DNA of 64,000 nucleotides from NCBI RefSeq assembly GCF_000264905.1, contig NW_006763137.1, forward strand, positions 870,719-934,718, written 5' to 3'. The notes under the pieces were generated by a model. It worked only from the letters and a program-made list of their open reading frames with translations. It had not been told where the DNA came from and made no database searches. A program made the position numbers and the translations under genes. Shown piece after piece: positions 36,810 to 48,305 of the stretch (the first letter of the stretch is position 1; every line of letters begins with the position of its first letter). The DNA comes from Stereum hirsutum FP-91666 SS1 (taxonomy: Eukaryota > Basidiomycota > Agaricomycetes > Russulales > Stereaceae).

Positions 36810-38049
36810 ATAAACCTGAGATGCTGATCATCACGCCTCGTACCACAATCGTTGACGTATCCTAAAACGTACATTCCCTTGTTCTGGCCATGACGTCAAG
36901 CGATCGTAAGTATCTACATTTGCCTCGCGGTAATAAAACTGTCCTGTGCTTGCGAGTGCTCGCTAGCTTCTACTTTTCTCTACCATCACTCCGGTCTCTC
37001 TCTCCCCCTCTCCCACTTCGTTCCTCACTCAACCGATAACTTGGCTATCAGAGGCTTCTTCAACTACAACTCGCTCGATCTCCCTAGTCTCTGGTTGTGG
37101 GTTTCTCATCCTGCATCTGGCGCTACCTCGCCAGCCTATCTACTTCTACTTACTGATATGAAGACCCCAACATCCATCAAAAAGACGACAGTATGTCAGA
37201 CCAGGAACAAAACAGCCCCCAGGACCAGACACGAAGTGGACGAGGAATATTGTTTACGACCCAATCTGATAGGCCCTGGTCTGACCTCTTTCATTCCTTC
37301 GTCTTCGTGGGGTTTCGCTCTTCTTAAGCGTTCGTCTTTGTGCCATCGGTCTGTGGACTGGTAGCGACTGTTTTGGCTTCGTGTCGCTATGGACGTCTTC
37401 TGCTGGTATGACGCACCTCCAGATCTGGTCGTTGGATAATGCGCTTCACCACCAGTCAAGTTCAAGCACTCTTACATTGGACTCATCTTTGAAGTATTAT
37501 ATCAAGGGTTTGGACGACATAGCTTCCTTCCACCGTGGCTGGCTCATCAGTCGGACCTAGCCTATGGTTAATATTGCCCTAGTTTTTGCTGTGTGTAATG
37601 GATATGGACACACTGCCTGCCATGGGATACGGTAAATGATCTGTCTCTTCTCTTCGAGTCTTTCGTTACGTTGTTCCGGGCTCGTCCTCCCCATTTTCTT
37701 CGTATGACATCGGCCTCTTGTTTGTTCTATTAATGATGTTTTAGCCACTAAGATAGAGATAAAATATTCTCATACATGTTGATATTATTTTACCAGTGTA
37801 TATTGTGCCATTATTCAATCAATCTTCGGATTTCAATCACTTCAGAATGTGGCGCGCACAAGGTACAGGAGCGTGGGAGGAACTTCGCCACTCTAGATCT
37901 GACTCGGCTTTGTGGCGTACCATATATCTTTCGAACAACCACTGACGGCCTACATCAGTCCTACATCTACTCAAAACAGTCTACGTCTCCATACACTAAT
38001 AGCCAGTCACACCGCACTTGATTAGCGACAAGCTCAAACACGCTCAGCC
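36810..38049. other. Intergenic upstream of PRO2
   Basis: Divergent promoter region between the HELCH gene and PRO2. A pyrimidine-rich stretch (36960-37020) and a 44-codon ORF starting MSDQEQNSPQDQ at 37195 are present, without further support. No element or RNA gene is recognised. Confidence 0.45.
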
Positions 38050-39709
38050 ATGTCCACCGACGCAGAAACGATCGCAAAAGCCGCAAAGCAGGCATTCGAA
38101 GCATCGCAGCTCATCTCCGCTGAGGAGCGAGTTCGTGCGCTGCATGAAATCCGCAAGGAACTAGAGTCGTCTAAGGCAGCTATTCTCGAGGCGAACAAAG
38201 TCGACTTAGAGGTTCGTCTATCTTTATCCACCTTGTTCTTCTAAAAGTCGGATCTATTGACTAACTACTTTCACCGTTTCGCCACATTCACCTGCTTCCA
38301 CGAACTTCTAACATTACACTCTTATGCATCTTCAATACGTGCATGTACTCGACCAACATCTCCTCTCCAGGAAGCTCAAGCCGACGTAGCCGCAGGCAGA
38401 CTCTCTGACTCACTCGTAAAACGCCTCGACCTCGGTAAAGGCGACAAATGGGACCAGATGATCCAAGGTCTCCTCGACGTCGCGAACCTCCCAGACCCGA
38501 ATGGCAACGTATCTTACGCTTCGGAACTGGACGAAGGGCTGGATCTGTACCGCATTTCGTGTCCAATTGGTGTATTGCTGGTGATCTTTGAGGCGAGGCC
38601 GGAGGTGGTAGTGAATATTGCTTCGTTGGCTATCAAGTCTGGTGCGCATGTTTACCTTCCTTGTCGCACAATCATGGTCTGAAATTTGTGCGTTTGGTCT
38701 CGTCATTAGGCAATACCGCTATTCTGAAAGGTGGCAAGGAATCGAATCGTACGACGGCAATTATCTCTTACGCCATTCAGACCGCCCTTGCACGCACATC
38801 CCTTCCTTTCACAACCATCCAATCAATCCAATCACGGGCAGATGTTACGTCGTTGCTTCAGCTAGATCAGTATATCGACCTCGTCATTCCTCGCGGTAGT
38901 AACGCACTTGTACGCAGTATTCAGCATGGTACACGGATACCTGTGATGGGCCATGCCGATGGTATCTGCTCCGTTTATCTGGATGAGTCGGCAGACGAAG
39001 AGACGGCTGTTAGGGTCGTGGTTGACTCGAAGGTGCATTTCATTCATATTTCCGTACTGCAATGCGAACTTGTGGACTGATCCCTTCTCAGATCAACTAC
39101 CCGGCAGCCTGCAACGCCGCCGAGACACTGATCGTCCACGAATCCCTCCTCACCACAATCTGGCCCTCCGTAGCGCGTGCCCTCCTCTCCGAATCCGTAA
39201 CCCTCCTCTGCGACCCTCCCTCCCTCTTCGCTCTCTCCGCCCACTCGCTCTCTTCCCCTCTCCTCAAACCCGCCCCTTACGACGCCTACGACACCGAACA
39301 TCTCTCCCTAACCCTCTCCATAATCACCCTCCCCTCGATCCAACATGCAATAACCCACATCAACACGCACGGCTCCCACCATACCGACTGTATCATCTCG
39401 CAATCCGAGAAAGCTCAGTCATTGTTCGTGAGAGGAGTCGATTCCGCGGGCGTGTACGTGAACGCGAGTACGAGGTTCGCGGATGGGTTCAGGTATGGGT
39501 TCGGTGCGGAAGTGGGTGTTAGTACGGGACGGATGCATGCGAGAGGACCGGTGGGTCTGGAGGGATTGTGTACTTATAAGTATGTGTTGAAGGGGAAGAG
39601 CGAGAGGAAGGGCCCGATTGTGGGTGAGATGGGGAGTGGGGAGGGAAAGAGGCCGTTTGTGCATAGGAGGATCGAGGCGAAGACGTTGCCGGAGGACTTG
39701 CTCCGGTGA
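38050..39709 (+). CDS. PRO2: Gamma-glutamyl phosphate reductase
   Basis: Second enzyme of proline synthesis: it reduces gamma-glutamyl phosphate to glutamate-5-semialdehyde with NADPH. Four exons. Exon 1 is MSTDAETIAKAAKQAFEAS to NKVDLE. Exon 2 starts EAQADVAAGRLSDSLVKRL and contains ISCPIGVLLVIFEARPEVV, a family signature. Exon 3 begins NTAILKGGKESNRTT and holds DLVIPRGSNALVRSI and MGHADGICSVYLD. Exon 4 opens with INYPAACNAAETLIVHESL, where the Cys is the catalytic nucleophile, and later has STRFADGFRYGFGAEVGVST and the GLCTYKYVL end motif. The length of about 455 residues is normal, and the C-terminal LPEDLLR adds little. The start at 38050 sits in a good context (CAGCCATGT). Confidence 0.95.
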
Positions 39710-39848
39710 TGTTCTTGGCGCTCGAGATGCAGACCGAACCAAAAACCCATGAAGGTTGTAAGAATGTTGAGCAGTGCTAGTACATGTATAGCGGCGCGTC
39801 GTGATAATATCGTAAACTCGGATAAATATTACAGAAGATTGAATCCGT

Positions 39849-41596
39849 TCAAGACGATGGCTCCTCCAGCCTTGCTTTCTTCTCCTTCGGCGACTCGCTC
39901 TCTTCATCAGCTTTCCGTTTCTCTCCGCTTCCAGTTGTGACCACTTCAGGCTCGACGACCGGCTTCTTCTTCTTCTTCACCATCGTCGTCAGATCATTCA
40001 CCGGGAGCTGTCCGACCGCCGCCTGTGCTCCTGCTGTTGCACCAGAGCCGCCAGTTTTGTTCAGCTCGCTATCCAGAGCGCGAGCGACCATCTCTGGCGC
40101 AGACTCGTGAATCTCGTTTGGGGAAGTTTTGAGTTCTTCGACCTGGTAATGCATAATTGTGCGTTGATATAAGCTACGAGTTAGGATCGCAACGAGGCAA
40201 TGGGCAAACGAACCTTCGCAGCCAAATCACCCTTCAACTCCTCCAACTCCTTCTTCTCCGCCTGAATCTGCGACTTACTCATCTTCTGCACCAGATCATC
40301 CCTCTTCAACCTCATCCCTGTCGCCTTCCCCTTCCCCTTCTTGTCCACAGCTTCTGAAGGTTCAGGTTCAGGCTCTGCGACTAATGTTCCGTCGATACCC
40401 GCCTGAAGCTCGGCTAATCGTGCCTCTACGGATTCTAGCGCTTTTTGGGCGTGGAGGATGGCGTCGGCTAGACGGCCAGAGGTGAGGTCGAGGACCATGG
40501 AGAGTTTGTAGTGGGCTTCGGCGAGTTGGCGGGAGGAGAGGGGGAGGAGGGAAGACTTGAGGGCGAGACCAGAGGTATAATCCGAGATCCCTTGTTCGAA
40601 TTTCTCTGCATTGGGGAGAACATGTCAGAACAGTCGACTCTAAGAATGTATAGGAGCGCCGGTGCAAAGGGAATGAGGTGAAGAGAGACTGCCTAGAAAT
40701 ACGCACCTGTTTCTAGCGAGATATCGCCCAATGCAATATAGGTGTCTGCAAGCTTGAGCGTTATCTCTTCGTCTTCATCTTCTTCCTTCTGCTTCTCGTA
40801 GATAGCCCGAGCCAAGTCCAACACCTCCCAAGCCGCATTGAAGTCGTCCTCAGGCTCTCCTACATCTTCCTCCTCCTCTTCCTCCTCGTCGGCGCCTCCA
40901 CCCCCAGCATCGGCCTCAGCCGCCGCCTTGGACGCTTCCGCAAACAAATAAACAGCATCATCTGCGTCTCCGGAGAACGAAAGGAACGCTTTGCTGTTTG
41001 CGGGGGTGTCATCTATGCGGTAGGCTCGATGGTCAGTGCACACGCCACAGGAGTGGCCCGACGCGACAGACAACGCAGACAATGGACAACAAAAATCAAC
41101 TTACCCTTATCATCGTCCGCATCTCCTCCAGGCTGTTGCTCCTTCCCCAACACGCCAGCTTGTTGAATCGCATTCTCCAGCAACGCCTTCCCGTATGCCA
41201 AGTAAACATCAGCCATCTCTGCTCCATCCTCTCCGTATTTCACAGTCCTATAATCACAGCACACATCCAAGCGCAAGGAAATATATATTAGCATTCATTG
41301 GCTGCATAAAAAGTCCCACAACCATTTGTGTCAAGTTGAGCACGCACATGAGTTCCAACGCGGTGGCATAGTGATCAACAGCCTGCTCGTATTTCCGTAA
41401 TGCGAAAGCGCGTTTCGCGTGGTCTATTGAGCTCTCTATGGTCGGCTCTGTCGATGCCACTGACTTGGATGCGTCCGTGTTGCTCGGAGGGACGCTGCCA
41501 TTCACGGGCGTTTGTCTATTTCAGCCCGAACGAGAACAAAAGAGTTCAATGTCAGCATTGGATGGAACATGGAAACCCATCAACTTACTCGGCCAT
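39849..41596 (-). CDS. NASP/Sim3-type histone chaperone (SHNi-TPR)
   Basis: TPR histone chaperone of the NASP-Hif1-Sim3 family, which binds H3-H4 (or CENP-A) and delivers them to chromatin assembly. The first coding exon is only 8 nt (41589-41596, ATGGCCGA); after a GTAAGT intron the frame reads QTPVNGSVPPSN. TPR1 covers SIDHAKRAFALRKYEQAVDH. The next exons read EMADVYLAYGKALLENAI and AVYLFAEASKAAAEAD, followed by an acidic stretch (EEEEEEEDVGEPEDD) that interrupts TPR2, the hallmark of the family. Later repeats read LADTYIALGDISLETEKF and AEAHYKLSMVLDLTSGR. A coiled coil (SQIQAEKKELEELKGDL) and a basic tail (KKKKKPVVEP, then EKRKADEE, SPKEKKARLEE) follow; the tail looks like a nuclear localisation signal. 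About 460 residues. Confidence 0.85.
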
Positions 41597-42020
41597 TTGG
41601 TCAAAAAATTACAAACAAAGCTTTGAGTATGTGAAGGGATGGAATTGTGTGGCGGAAGGAGAGGGAGAAGACAGTGGTTTGGTTGAAAGCTCTAAAATGG
41701 AGAGCTCACGCGACTGAACGCGTCGCAATCCAAACGCGTCCGACAGTTTGGCTCTGAGCTTGTCTCTTTCTGCGCGACCTGTTTCTTGTTGCGTCCTCTA
41801 TCACCATCGGCACCAGCCCTCTCGGCGCTGAGGGTCAGGAGTGTCTGGGCTCTCAAGGTTTCACCCTTCATATATCTGGTAAGAGAGATATATACTCGCA
41901 TATCCATTATACTGCTCATTCAAGTTCACTTCCGTGCTCTCGAACTTCATATCCTCCCCTCAACACGAAGGCGTAATCTAGATACCAATCCAACTGTGCA
42001 GTCCTTTTAGGCCAGCCACC
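41597..42020. promoter_or_regulatory. Bidirectional promoter between the NASP-like and F-box-like genes
   Basis: A 424-bp gap between two divergent starts. TATATA at 41889-41894 stands about 130 bases before the plus-strand start at 42021. No clear TATA box faces the minus gene. Confidence 0.45.
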
Positions 42021-43539
42021 ATGCTTAATCGAGTACCCGTAGAAGTCTGGACATTGATATGTCGAGCGCTGCCGTCCGCGGGAGCACGCGCCGCGTTCTG
42101 CGGAGTCAGCCAGTTCTGCAACACAGTTTGTACACCGGTGTTATACTCGACCATCTGCATCACTGGAGAAAGAAAGCTCACGCTTCTCTGCAATACACTT
42201 TCGGAGAGAGAAGACTTAATACCCACTATCAGAGCCTTGGAGCTCGACGCTAGTGATTCCTGGAGTGAAGATCCATCTGCCCCGTGAGTTTCAGCTTGTT
42301 CGTATATGGGGTACGATAAGGTCATCGCTAAACTAAATGCCAATAATGGACAGCTGGGAAATCGATGGGGCGCTCATGGAGAGATTTCGCCCTGCCCTCG
42401 CATCCTGCATCAATCTCGAGGTTCTCGAGATTTCGGGCCAAGAACACGAAGCCCCTTGGCAATTCTGTGTGCTCTTTGAACCGATAACTCCTACACTAAA
42501 CTTCCCTTCCCTCCGTCATCTCTCTCTTCAGTTCTACTTCAACGACAATGTCTACACCTTCGTTCAGCGGCACTATCACCAACTCAGTAGCCTCACTATC
42601 GAACACCAAAGCGACCTACGTGACGCCTCTGGAGATATGGCATGGACTGCCAACTTTCGCGAAAACCACTCAATGCCCATGCCTCCCTCCTGTACGAGAC
42701 TCCGGTGCTCCCCGACTCTCGCACCAGTGTTTGTCCCTGGCTCCTACCTTACCCGTGTTTGGATGAGTTGGAACGCTATGTCGAACCTGAACGAGTTTGA
42801 TCGGCTTGCCCCCGATCTCGTCACGGCCATGACAAAGGCACGTTCTCCTATTGTCGACCTTTCGTATGTTGGACGGTCGTGGAACCTACGTTTCATGTCA
42901 CTTGTCGCTCAAGAGCTTCCGGCACTCGAGAGCCTGTACATAGGTAACAACACTGAAAGCTGGCCTGCGGCCCCGAACGCACTGGATGTGGAGACTTTCA
43001 TCGTGAGCGTCAAATTTACAACTATCTTGTACTCGCTCTCTTGTGCAAGACGCGGGTTTGGCTAACTAATCCTAGACACCGTTCTTACGAGAAATGCCAA
43101 ATATACTTCGCCATTTCAAATCCCTCAAAATCCTACTAGTTCATAGTGTTGAGTTTGAACAGGATGAAGATGAGCCTTTTCGTACCTTCGATGGCGATTT
43201 CAGGACCATGCAACAGTGGGCCACGCTCTGCCCGACTCTCTTGTACTGCACATTACCCCTAAGTAACTACCATTCGGACCGCAAAACTCGTTGTATCCAT
43301 ACTGACTCGTATGCGATGCTTCAGCTCATACCAACTGGACCCGACACCCATCCTACTCGTTTTTCGTCCCCGACATCTTCGCCAAGAATCACTTTCCGAG
43401 CGCATATACTACTCAGTGGATGCATGGTGTATTCGCTCGCGAAGGCGACGAATTTGCTACGTCGTTTATACGACAATTCATTGATATTCGAAATGCTGGG
43501 ATTCCAGATATGGTCGATAAGTGGATGCGGTCCGGGTAG
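42021..43539 (+). CDS. F-box-like/leucine-rich protein of the Agaricomycete type
   Basis: Starts MLNRVPVEVWTLICRALPS, the usual F-box-like opening of the large, variable Agaricomycete family in which the N-terminus could bind Skp1 and the rest recognise a substrate. The body has irregular leucine-rich stretches, for example INLEVLEISG, FPSLRHLSLQFYF and LPALESLYIGN. Four exons: a GTGAGT donor at about 42282 joined to WEIDGALMERF; GTGAGC at about 43001 joined to TPFLREMPNILRHF; and GTAACT at about 43264 joined through CTTCAG. The last splice changes frame to FFVPDIFAKNHFPSAY, which ends MRSG at TAG 43537-43539; without it the frame reads non-homologous residues. About 450 residues. The F-box assignment rests on the first 25 residues. 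Confidence 0.7.
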
Positions 43540-43677
43540 AGTGTCATGTCGAATATAGGACTACGTCGAGCGTGTGAGTCACATTTAACTGTCCCCATTC
43601 AATTCCATAGCTCTCGGCCATTCAGGCCTCATACCTGGCTAACAGAGGTTTACAGATATCTGGACTCCGCCCGTTAC

Positions 43678-44382
43678 CTAATGGTATAGACTATCACGGG
43701 GCTGGGACCCGTGGATAAACTTCGAAGCAATACTATCATAGTACATCTTCTCTGCGAAACCACTGAAGAAGGAAGCAGTTTGGCCCCGCTTTTCGCACTA
43801 TTTGACAGCATTAGTTAGATCAAAATCACAGGGTCCGAAAGAGTAGGTCGAAAGAGGAAAAATACTCACCTCTTCACACCAAAAAGTATCGTCCCCATAC
43901 TGACTAAACCGTCTGATTGGACCACACGCTTCCCAACACAGACAATAATAGCATTGTCGAAGCAATCCCTCGTCCGGGAACAACACCTCCACTTCGTAGC
44001 ACACGATGTCTTTCCCATGCTCCGGAGGGTAGTTCGAGGATTCAGTTCGCATGCGGCCCGTGAGTCTCACGCCTTGGTTTTCAGAGTCGAGTAACATGTG
44101 GATAGGAGATCCGACGAACTTCTTGTCTCCATCGCTGTCAGGATTGTATGGTTCAGATTTGAAGGTGGCATTGAGCCAGAAGTGTCGGGAAGCGTAGGTG
44201 GAGTCGACAGTGGAGTCAGGGGTGTTCAAAGTGCAGAATATACGTTGGCCTGGGTAGGCGACCATGCCATATGCACGAGGGTAAGTAAGAAACCATTGGC
44301 GCTTGTACCGACTGAGAGAGAGCGGGAGGAAGGAGAAGTGGCGAGAGACAAGCGTGAAGACCTGGTTTGACTCAGAAGACAT
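43678..44382 (-). CDS. Cys-rich orphan protein
   Basis: Two exons, about 212 residues. It starts MSSESNQVFTLVSRHFSFLP at 44382; an upstream in-frame TTG exists but no ATG. Exon 1 ends WCEE at a GTGAGT donor and exon 2 reads CEKRGQTASFFSGFAEKM to a TAG at 43678-43680. The C-terminal half carries a Cys cluster (CYYCLCWEAC, then WCEEC), which could bind zinc. The N-terminal half is aromatic (FLTYPRAYGMVAYPG). No family is recognised. A TATA box stands 43-50 bases upstream. It is tail-to-tail with the F-box-like gene, 138 bases apart. Confidence 0.6.
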
Positions 44383-44424
44383 TGGGAGCGTAAAGGAAGA
44401 GAAGGGCAAAGGCTGTTCACCGGG

Positions 44425-44432
44425 TATTTATA
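44425..44432 (-). promoter_or_regulatory. TATA box of the Cys-rich orphan
   Basis: Reads TATAAATA on the minus strand, 43-50 bases before the ATG at 44382, which implies a very short 5' leader. Confidence 0.5.
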
Positions 44433-45038
44433 CCAACAGAGCATCAGACTGGGCCACGCCACATCAACGATAATTGGATCTTTCTCTAGTCTCCCGACGT
44501 GTCCGACAGCTACTCTGATGCCATGTAGATCCTCGACACGTCGGTATCCCGCTCTTCCGTTGATCTTTTGGTTCTGTCTCCTCTAACATGTCTCAGGATA
44601 TCGTTGCTACCTTGATCATCATGCATTGATTGATATTGGCTTTGTATGCTTGTCTTGGCGACTATCCGATCTCTGTTCAACTTGTTTCACTTCGCCTTGC
44701 GTCTACCTTGGTTTAGTCTGAACTCGTTTATTGAAGGATGAACGCCCCTGACAGGACACCCTATTCGCTCACCACCTTGTGTTAGCCTTTCCTCGCAATT
44801 TCGGCGGCGTGCGAACCCTTTCTGCCTTCCGCTCAGCCAACGTCTGCTTGAAACACAGCCTGCGGTCTAGCTTGAGGTCTTGTATGCTACCATGATACAG
44901 GCCTGATTATCAACTCCTGGCGCCTCTGCTGACAATCCGGACAGATTCATGTTCGCCCAGACCATCGTGAAACGATCCGCACCGAGGTTGCTGCCCGACT
45001 GCTCCGTCACTCATATGTATGGTCGAGGCACTTGGTCG

Positions 45039-45045
45039 CTATAAA
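45039..45045 (+). promoter_or_regulatory. TATA box of the secreted HGT-motif gene
   Basis: TATAAAA, 159 bases before the ATG at 45204, followed by a CT-rich leader typical of well expressed fungal genes. Confidence 0.55.
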
Positions 45046-45203
45046 AAGGTCACTGCTAATTTCTTTCCAAATTGTGGTTGATCCATCCTTTCGTTCTTTG
45101 TCTTCTGCTTTGCAACTGTTTCTCATTTCTCAACGCAGTCTCTTCGAGTTTGCCTCCTTGACACTCGTTTGATCCTCGTTCCTTCCGATCCTTATACTCC
45201 ACC

Positions 45204-47486
45204 ATGCACGCATTCAAACTCTACAAACCTTTCATGGCGATCTATGTGGCTCTCTGCCTTCTGAATGGAGGAGTCCTAGCTCTCCCGCTGAAAAGTGTTG
45301 GCTCTAAACCACTTGTGAGTTGTCATGTCAAGTCCGCTTTGGGGTGTTTCGTGGAACTGAATGATCTTCACCCTGTATTCGACCTTAGCCAAAACCAGTA
45401 GCGCCAAAGCCAGTCGCCCCTCAGCCTCCTACCTTGAGAACCACGGCAAAGGCCGCTCCCTCAGCAACGCTCAAACCCCCTACAACCTCTGCTTCATTGG
45501 CCAAGGCTACAAGTGTCGCCGCTGTGACTTCCGCGACAGTGCCTGTCCAGAGCTCAAGCGTAGCCATCTCCATCTCTTCACTTCTATCATTTTCCTCTCC
45601 CTTTGTGTCATCACCTGTGGTGCAAACCTCGACTTTGAACGCAGCATCTACAAGCGCAACCCTCGCGTCGACATCTGCACTCGTCACGCCCTCGGCCAAT
45701 ATCAGCATCTCTACCACCGCTAGCAGTCCCATTTCGACCACATCTGCCTTATCAAACACTACCTCCAGTTCGAATACTACTTCTAGCACAAATTCGACGT
45801 CTTGTGCATTGCCCGGCAGCTCCACTCGCAGGAGTACACCTGTGCTTCGCCGTTTCTTCGACCTTCTAACAGATCCAGGAGCACTTTTTCGAAGAGTCCC
45901 GGAGGAGTTCGTGGGCTATCATGGCACAAATGGAGTGAGTTAGAGTCTCTGCTCGCACTTTCGAACCTATTGATCAAATCTGATCTTTGTTCCCAGGTCA
46001 ATGCTAAGGCCTACTTACAGCAAGGTAACTCAGGTGGAGGTATTCCTGTCCCGTAAGTTTCTATGTCCCTATTCAGCATCCATGTGCGCTAATGCATACT
46101 GTGGCCCTCGTACAGACCTGCTTTCAATGGCGCCGATGCTGAGCTCGGGCCTGGGTTATACATTTCCGATGATATTGATGTGTACGTCTCTCTTTTAAAA
46201 CATCGTTCTTGCGGCGATTATTTATCAGGTTCTTAGCGCACAAACATTCGCGACCGGCTCCGCAGGATCAAGAGCTGCGTCTGGGAACACTGACCCTGCT
46301 GCTACCACGCCCTTTGTCTGCGTCGTCACCGCAAATAGTCAGACTACTTGGCGAAACACGATCAGGAAAGTATGGATTCCAGTTGCTTCTATCGCTACGT
46401 CTGTGGGCGGGAAGAACGACCCGACAAAGCTCGCACAGCAAGAGCAAATCATCAAGCAGAATGGGGGTACAACGGACAATACCGTGCGCTTCTCGATTTG
46501 TGAGTTGCCAACGCCCATGAAAGTACAAGTACGGCTAGCTGATTGTCGCTCGTCGTTGTGCCACAGTGGACGTTGCCCGACCCAACGCCCCACGCAGTGG
46601 AAACCAGATGGTTTTGCCCTTCGGGGTTCAATCTCAACTCTCGTATGTTTATTCCTCACTTTGGGCGAGCTTGTTCAGGTTTCTGATATATCACAATACT
46701 CGTGAGCAGTATCAAGAACTAGCAGCCAGCCCGTGCTACGCACGGGGCTAGCAGAGGAGCCGCTCGAGTAGAAATGAAAGCTCGATGATAAAAAACCTGA
46801 AGGGTCTTCCTCGAACTCCTGGTCGAGGCGCTATCGCGCCTCGCCCCTCCGTTCTCCAAAAGACCCTCCAGTTTTGCTTTCGGGGCCCTGGTGGGCAGGC
46901 AAGACATCCCGTGTGGCATGAAATTCCACGGAGAGGCTTTCACACTCACAATCCCGCATCATGAATGCGATCCTGGTAAGTACCTCAACTGCCATGTAGA
47001 GCTCTGCCGTGCGAGGGCTCACTGACACTTGCCCGCCGCCACAGAGCATACCCTAAGTTCTCTGTCAACACTGGAAAGCGAGTCGAGACCAAAGCATAAG
47101 ATGCTCATGCCGACAGGATAGGATTGAAAAATCCACTGCTAAAGCAGCAGGCCGCGGCGCCGCCTTACATATCGACGTCGACCGCGCTCAGAACTTCGCG
47201 GCTCTACAACGAACTTTCGAGAGCATGGTGGCGCTGGGCCACAGCCTGATCGCTGGGTCAGCTGACGAGTAACTCCGGCTATGCCCGGCTTGGCCAGCCA
47301 ATCAGATTGTCGTTTTGTCGTTTGTCCACGAGCTGTAGTTGTAAGGATTGCGCTCCAGTCAGCAACACGCAAGTGTCGAACCTAGCCGCTGATCTCGGCC
47401 AGCCTACGTTCCCCGCGTTCAGCTACCTTACGCAGCAGACCCCATGGAATATTGCTGGTAGCGTCGGTGGAGCTACTTGCCCTTGA
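45204..47486 (+). CDS. Secreted Ser/Thr-rich protein with HGT motif (ART-like?), split by an insertion
   Basis: Exon 1 encodes a signal peptide (hydrophobic FMAIYVALCLLNGG then ALP). A Pro/Ala/Ser/Thr-rich, probably O-glycosylated linker of about 120 residues follows. The globular part begins PEEFVGYHGTNG and, after two GT-AG introns, has GPGLYISDD. A His-Gly-Thr followed by a Gly-X-Gly-Leu-Tyr block resembles strands 1-2 of ADP-ribosyltransferase folds (the H and Y of H-Y-E); no catalytic Glu could be placed, so enzymatic activity is uncertain and any toxin role is speculation. Coding sequence reaches 46719, where a Helitron-like element (46720-47347) begins and its CTAG end gives an in-frame stop at 46721-46723. 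Host coding sequence resumes at 47348 in the same frame and ends ATCP at TGA 47484-47486. An alternative is removal of the element as a 720-bp intron, GT 46643 to AG 47362. Confidence 0.6.
46720..47347 (-). mobile_element. Probable non-autonomous Helitron, 628 bp
   Basis: Read on the minus strand, the element begins TCCTTACAACTACAGC and ends CTAG. A hairpin (8-bp stem GCCCGTGC/GCACGGGC, loop GTA, one bulged C; plus-strand 46730-46749) ends 10 bases before the 3' terminus. The flanks are A and T with no target duplication. TC start, CTRR end, subterminal hairpin and A/T insertion are the Helitron hallmarks. The left end is firm; the right end was chosen because TC after A occurs exactly where the host frame resumes. 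The interior has an ORF piece (KFHGEAFTLTIPHHECDP) followed by an intron-like GTAAGT...CCACAG segment (46976-47044), which suggests a captured host gene fragment. It is too short to encode Rep/helicase. Confidence 0.6.
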
Positions 47487-48305
47487 ACATTTTGCCTTCG
47501 TCTGTCTTTACGTTGAAGTGGAATATCCTTGCGGTAGAACCAATGAGACTAGCCATGTTCACGTCTTACTCTGGTGTTTGGATTCTGTGGCGAAAGTGTA
47601 AGTAGCGTGTAAAGTTCCGAGTCGCATTGTGGCTTGGGATCAAGAGCCACAGCCTGTGAAATAACCCCTCAACCACAAAAGAAGGAACGAATGTATGACT
47701 TACCCTGTAGTGCCGCAGAACGAACGAACCATCCGATCCTTCCCGTGGAAGGAACTACCCAGAGGTTGGAAAAGAACAACATGACATTAGGAGTTAGATC
47801 GAAACAACATAAGATCGTAGAAAGAGACACGCTCGCCACTACCACCATCATCCGGCGTGCAATCACGAGTAGAACCGCGTAAAGCAAGTAAAGTAACTTT
47901 GATAGAAGTGGTATGAGGAGGGGAGCTCGAGGGAGTGTACGGAACGTGTGCACCTGAGTGCACGTTATGCTAATGGATGGGTGTAGGGTGGAAAGCGAAA
48001 CGTGAGGAGTTAGGATGCGTGATAATGAGAAGTCCGTCGTCGTCAGAAACTCGGGCGAACCACTAGGGCCGCACACGTCAATCATTCATGAGGTGGTGGG
48101 GTGAAATGGGATGGTATGAGACGGATGGAAGGGATGCGAAAACAAGATAGGGGAAGGGAGCATCCCAATGTAAGAGAATTCTAAATATGCAAGTTATGTC
48201 ACCACTACCGGCCACGCCACCTTCAAGCATGACCAGCCACTTCTACTGCCACCTACCACTACTAATATTCTCCACCAAAATCACCGAGCACTGCACCACC
48301 TCGAC
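47487..48305. other. Convergent intergenic, no gene seen
   Basis: Lies between the 3' ends of the secreted HGT-motif gene and the MscS channel gene. It should hold both 3' untranslated regions. Short conflicting ORFs only. Confidence 0.5.

Larger units (their letters stand above)
44383..45203. other. Divergent intergenic region
   Basis: Shared promoter region of the Cys-rich orphan (minus) and the secreted HGT-motif gene (plus). Each side has its own TATA box, listed separately. The middle shows no gene. Confidence 0.5.

Noticed and set aside
47600..47882. Plus-strand 82-codon ORF after the HGT-motif gene
   Set aside because: A longer minus-strand frame overlaps it and neither shows domain, signal or splice support.
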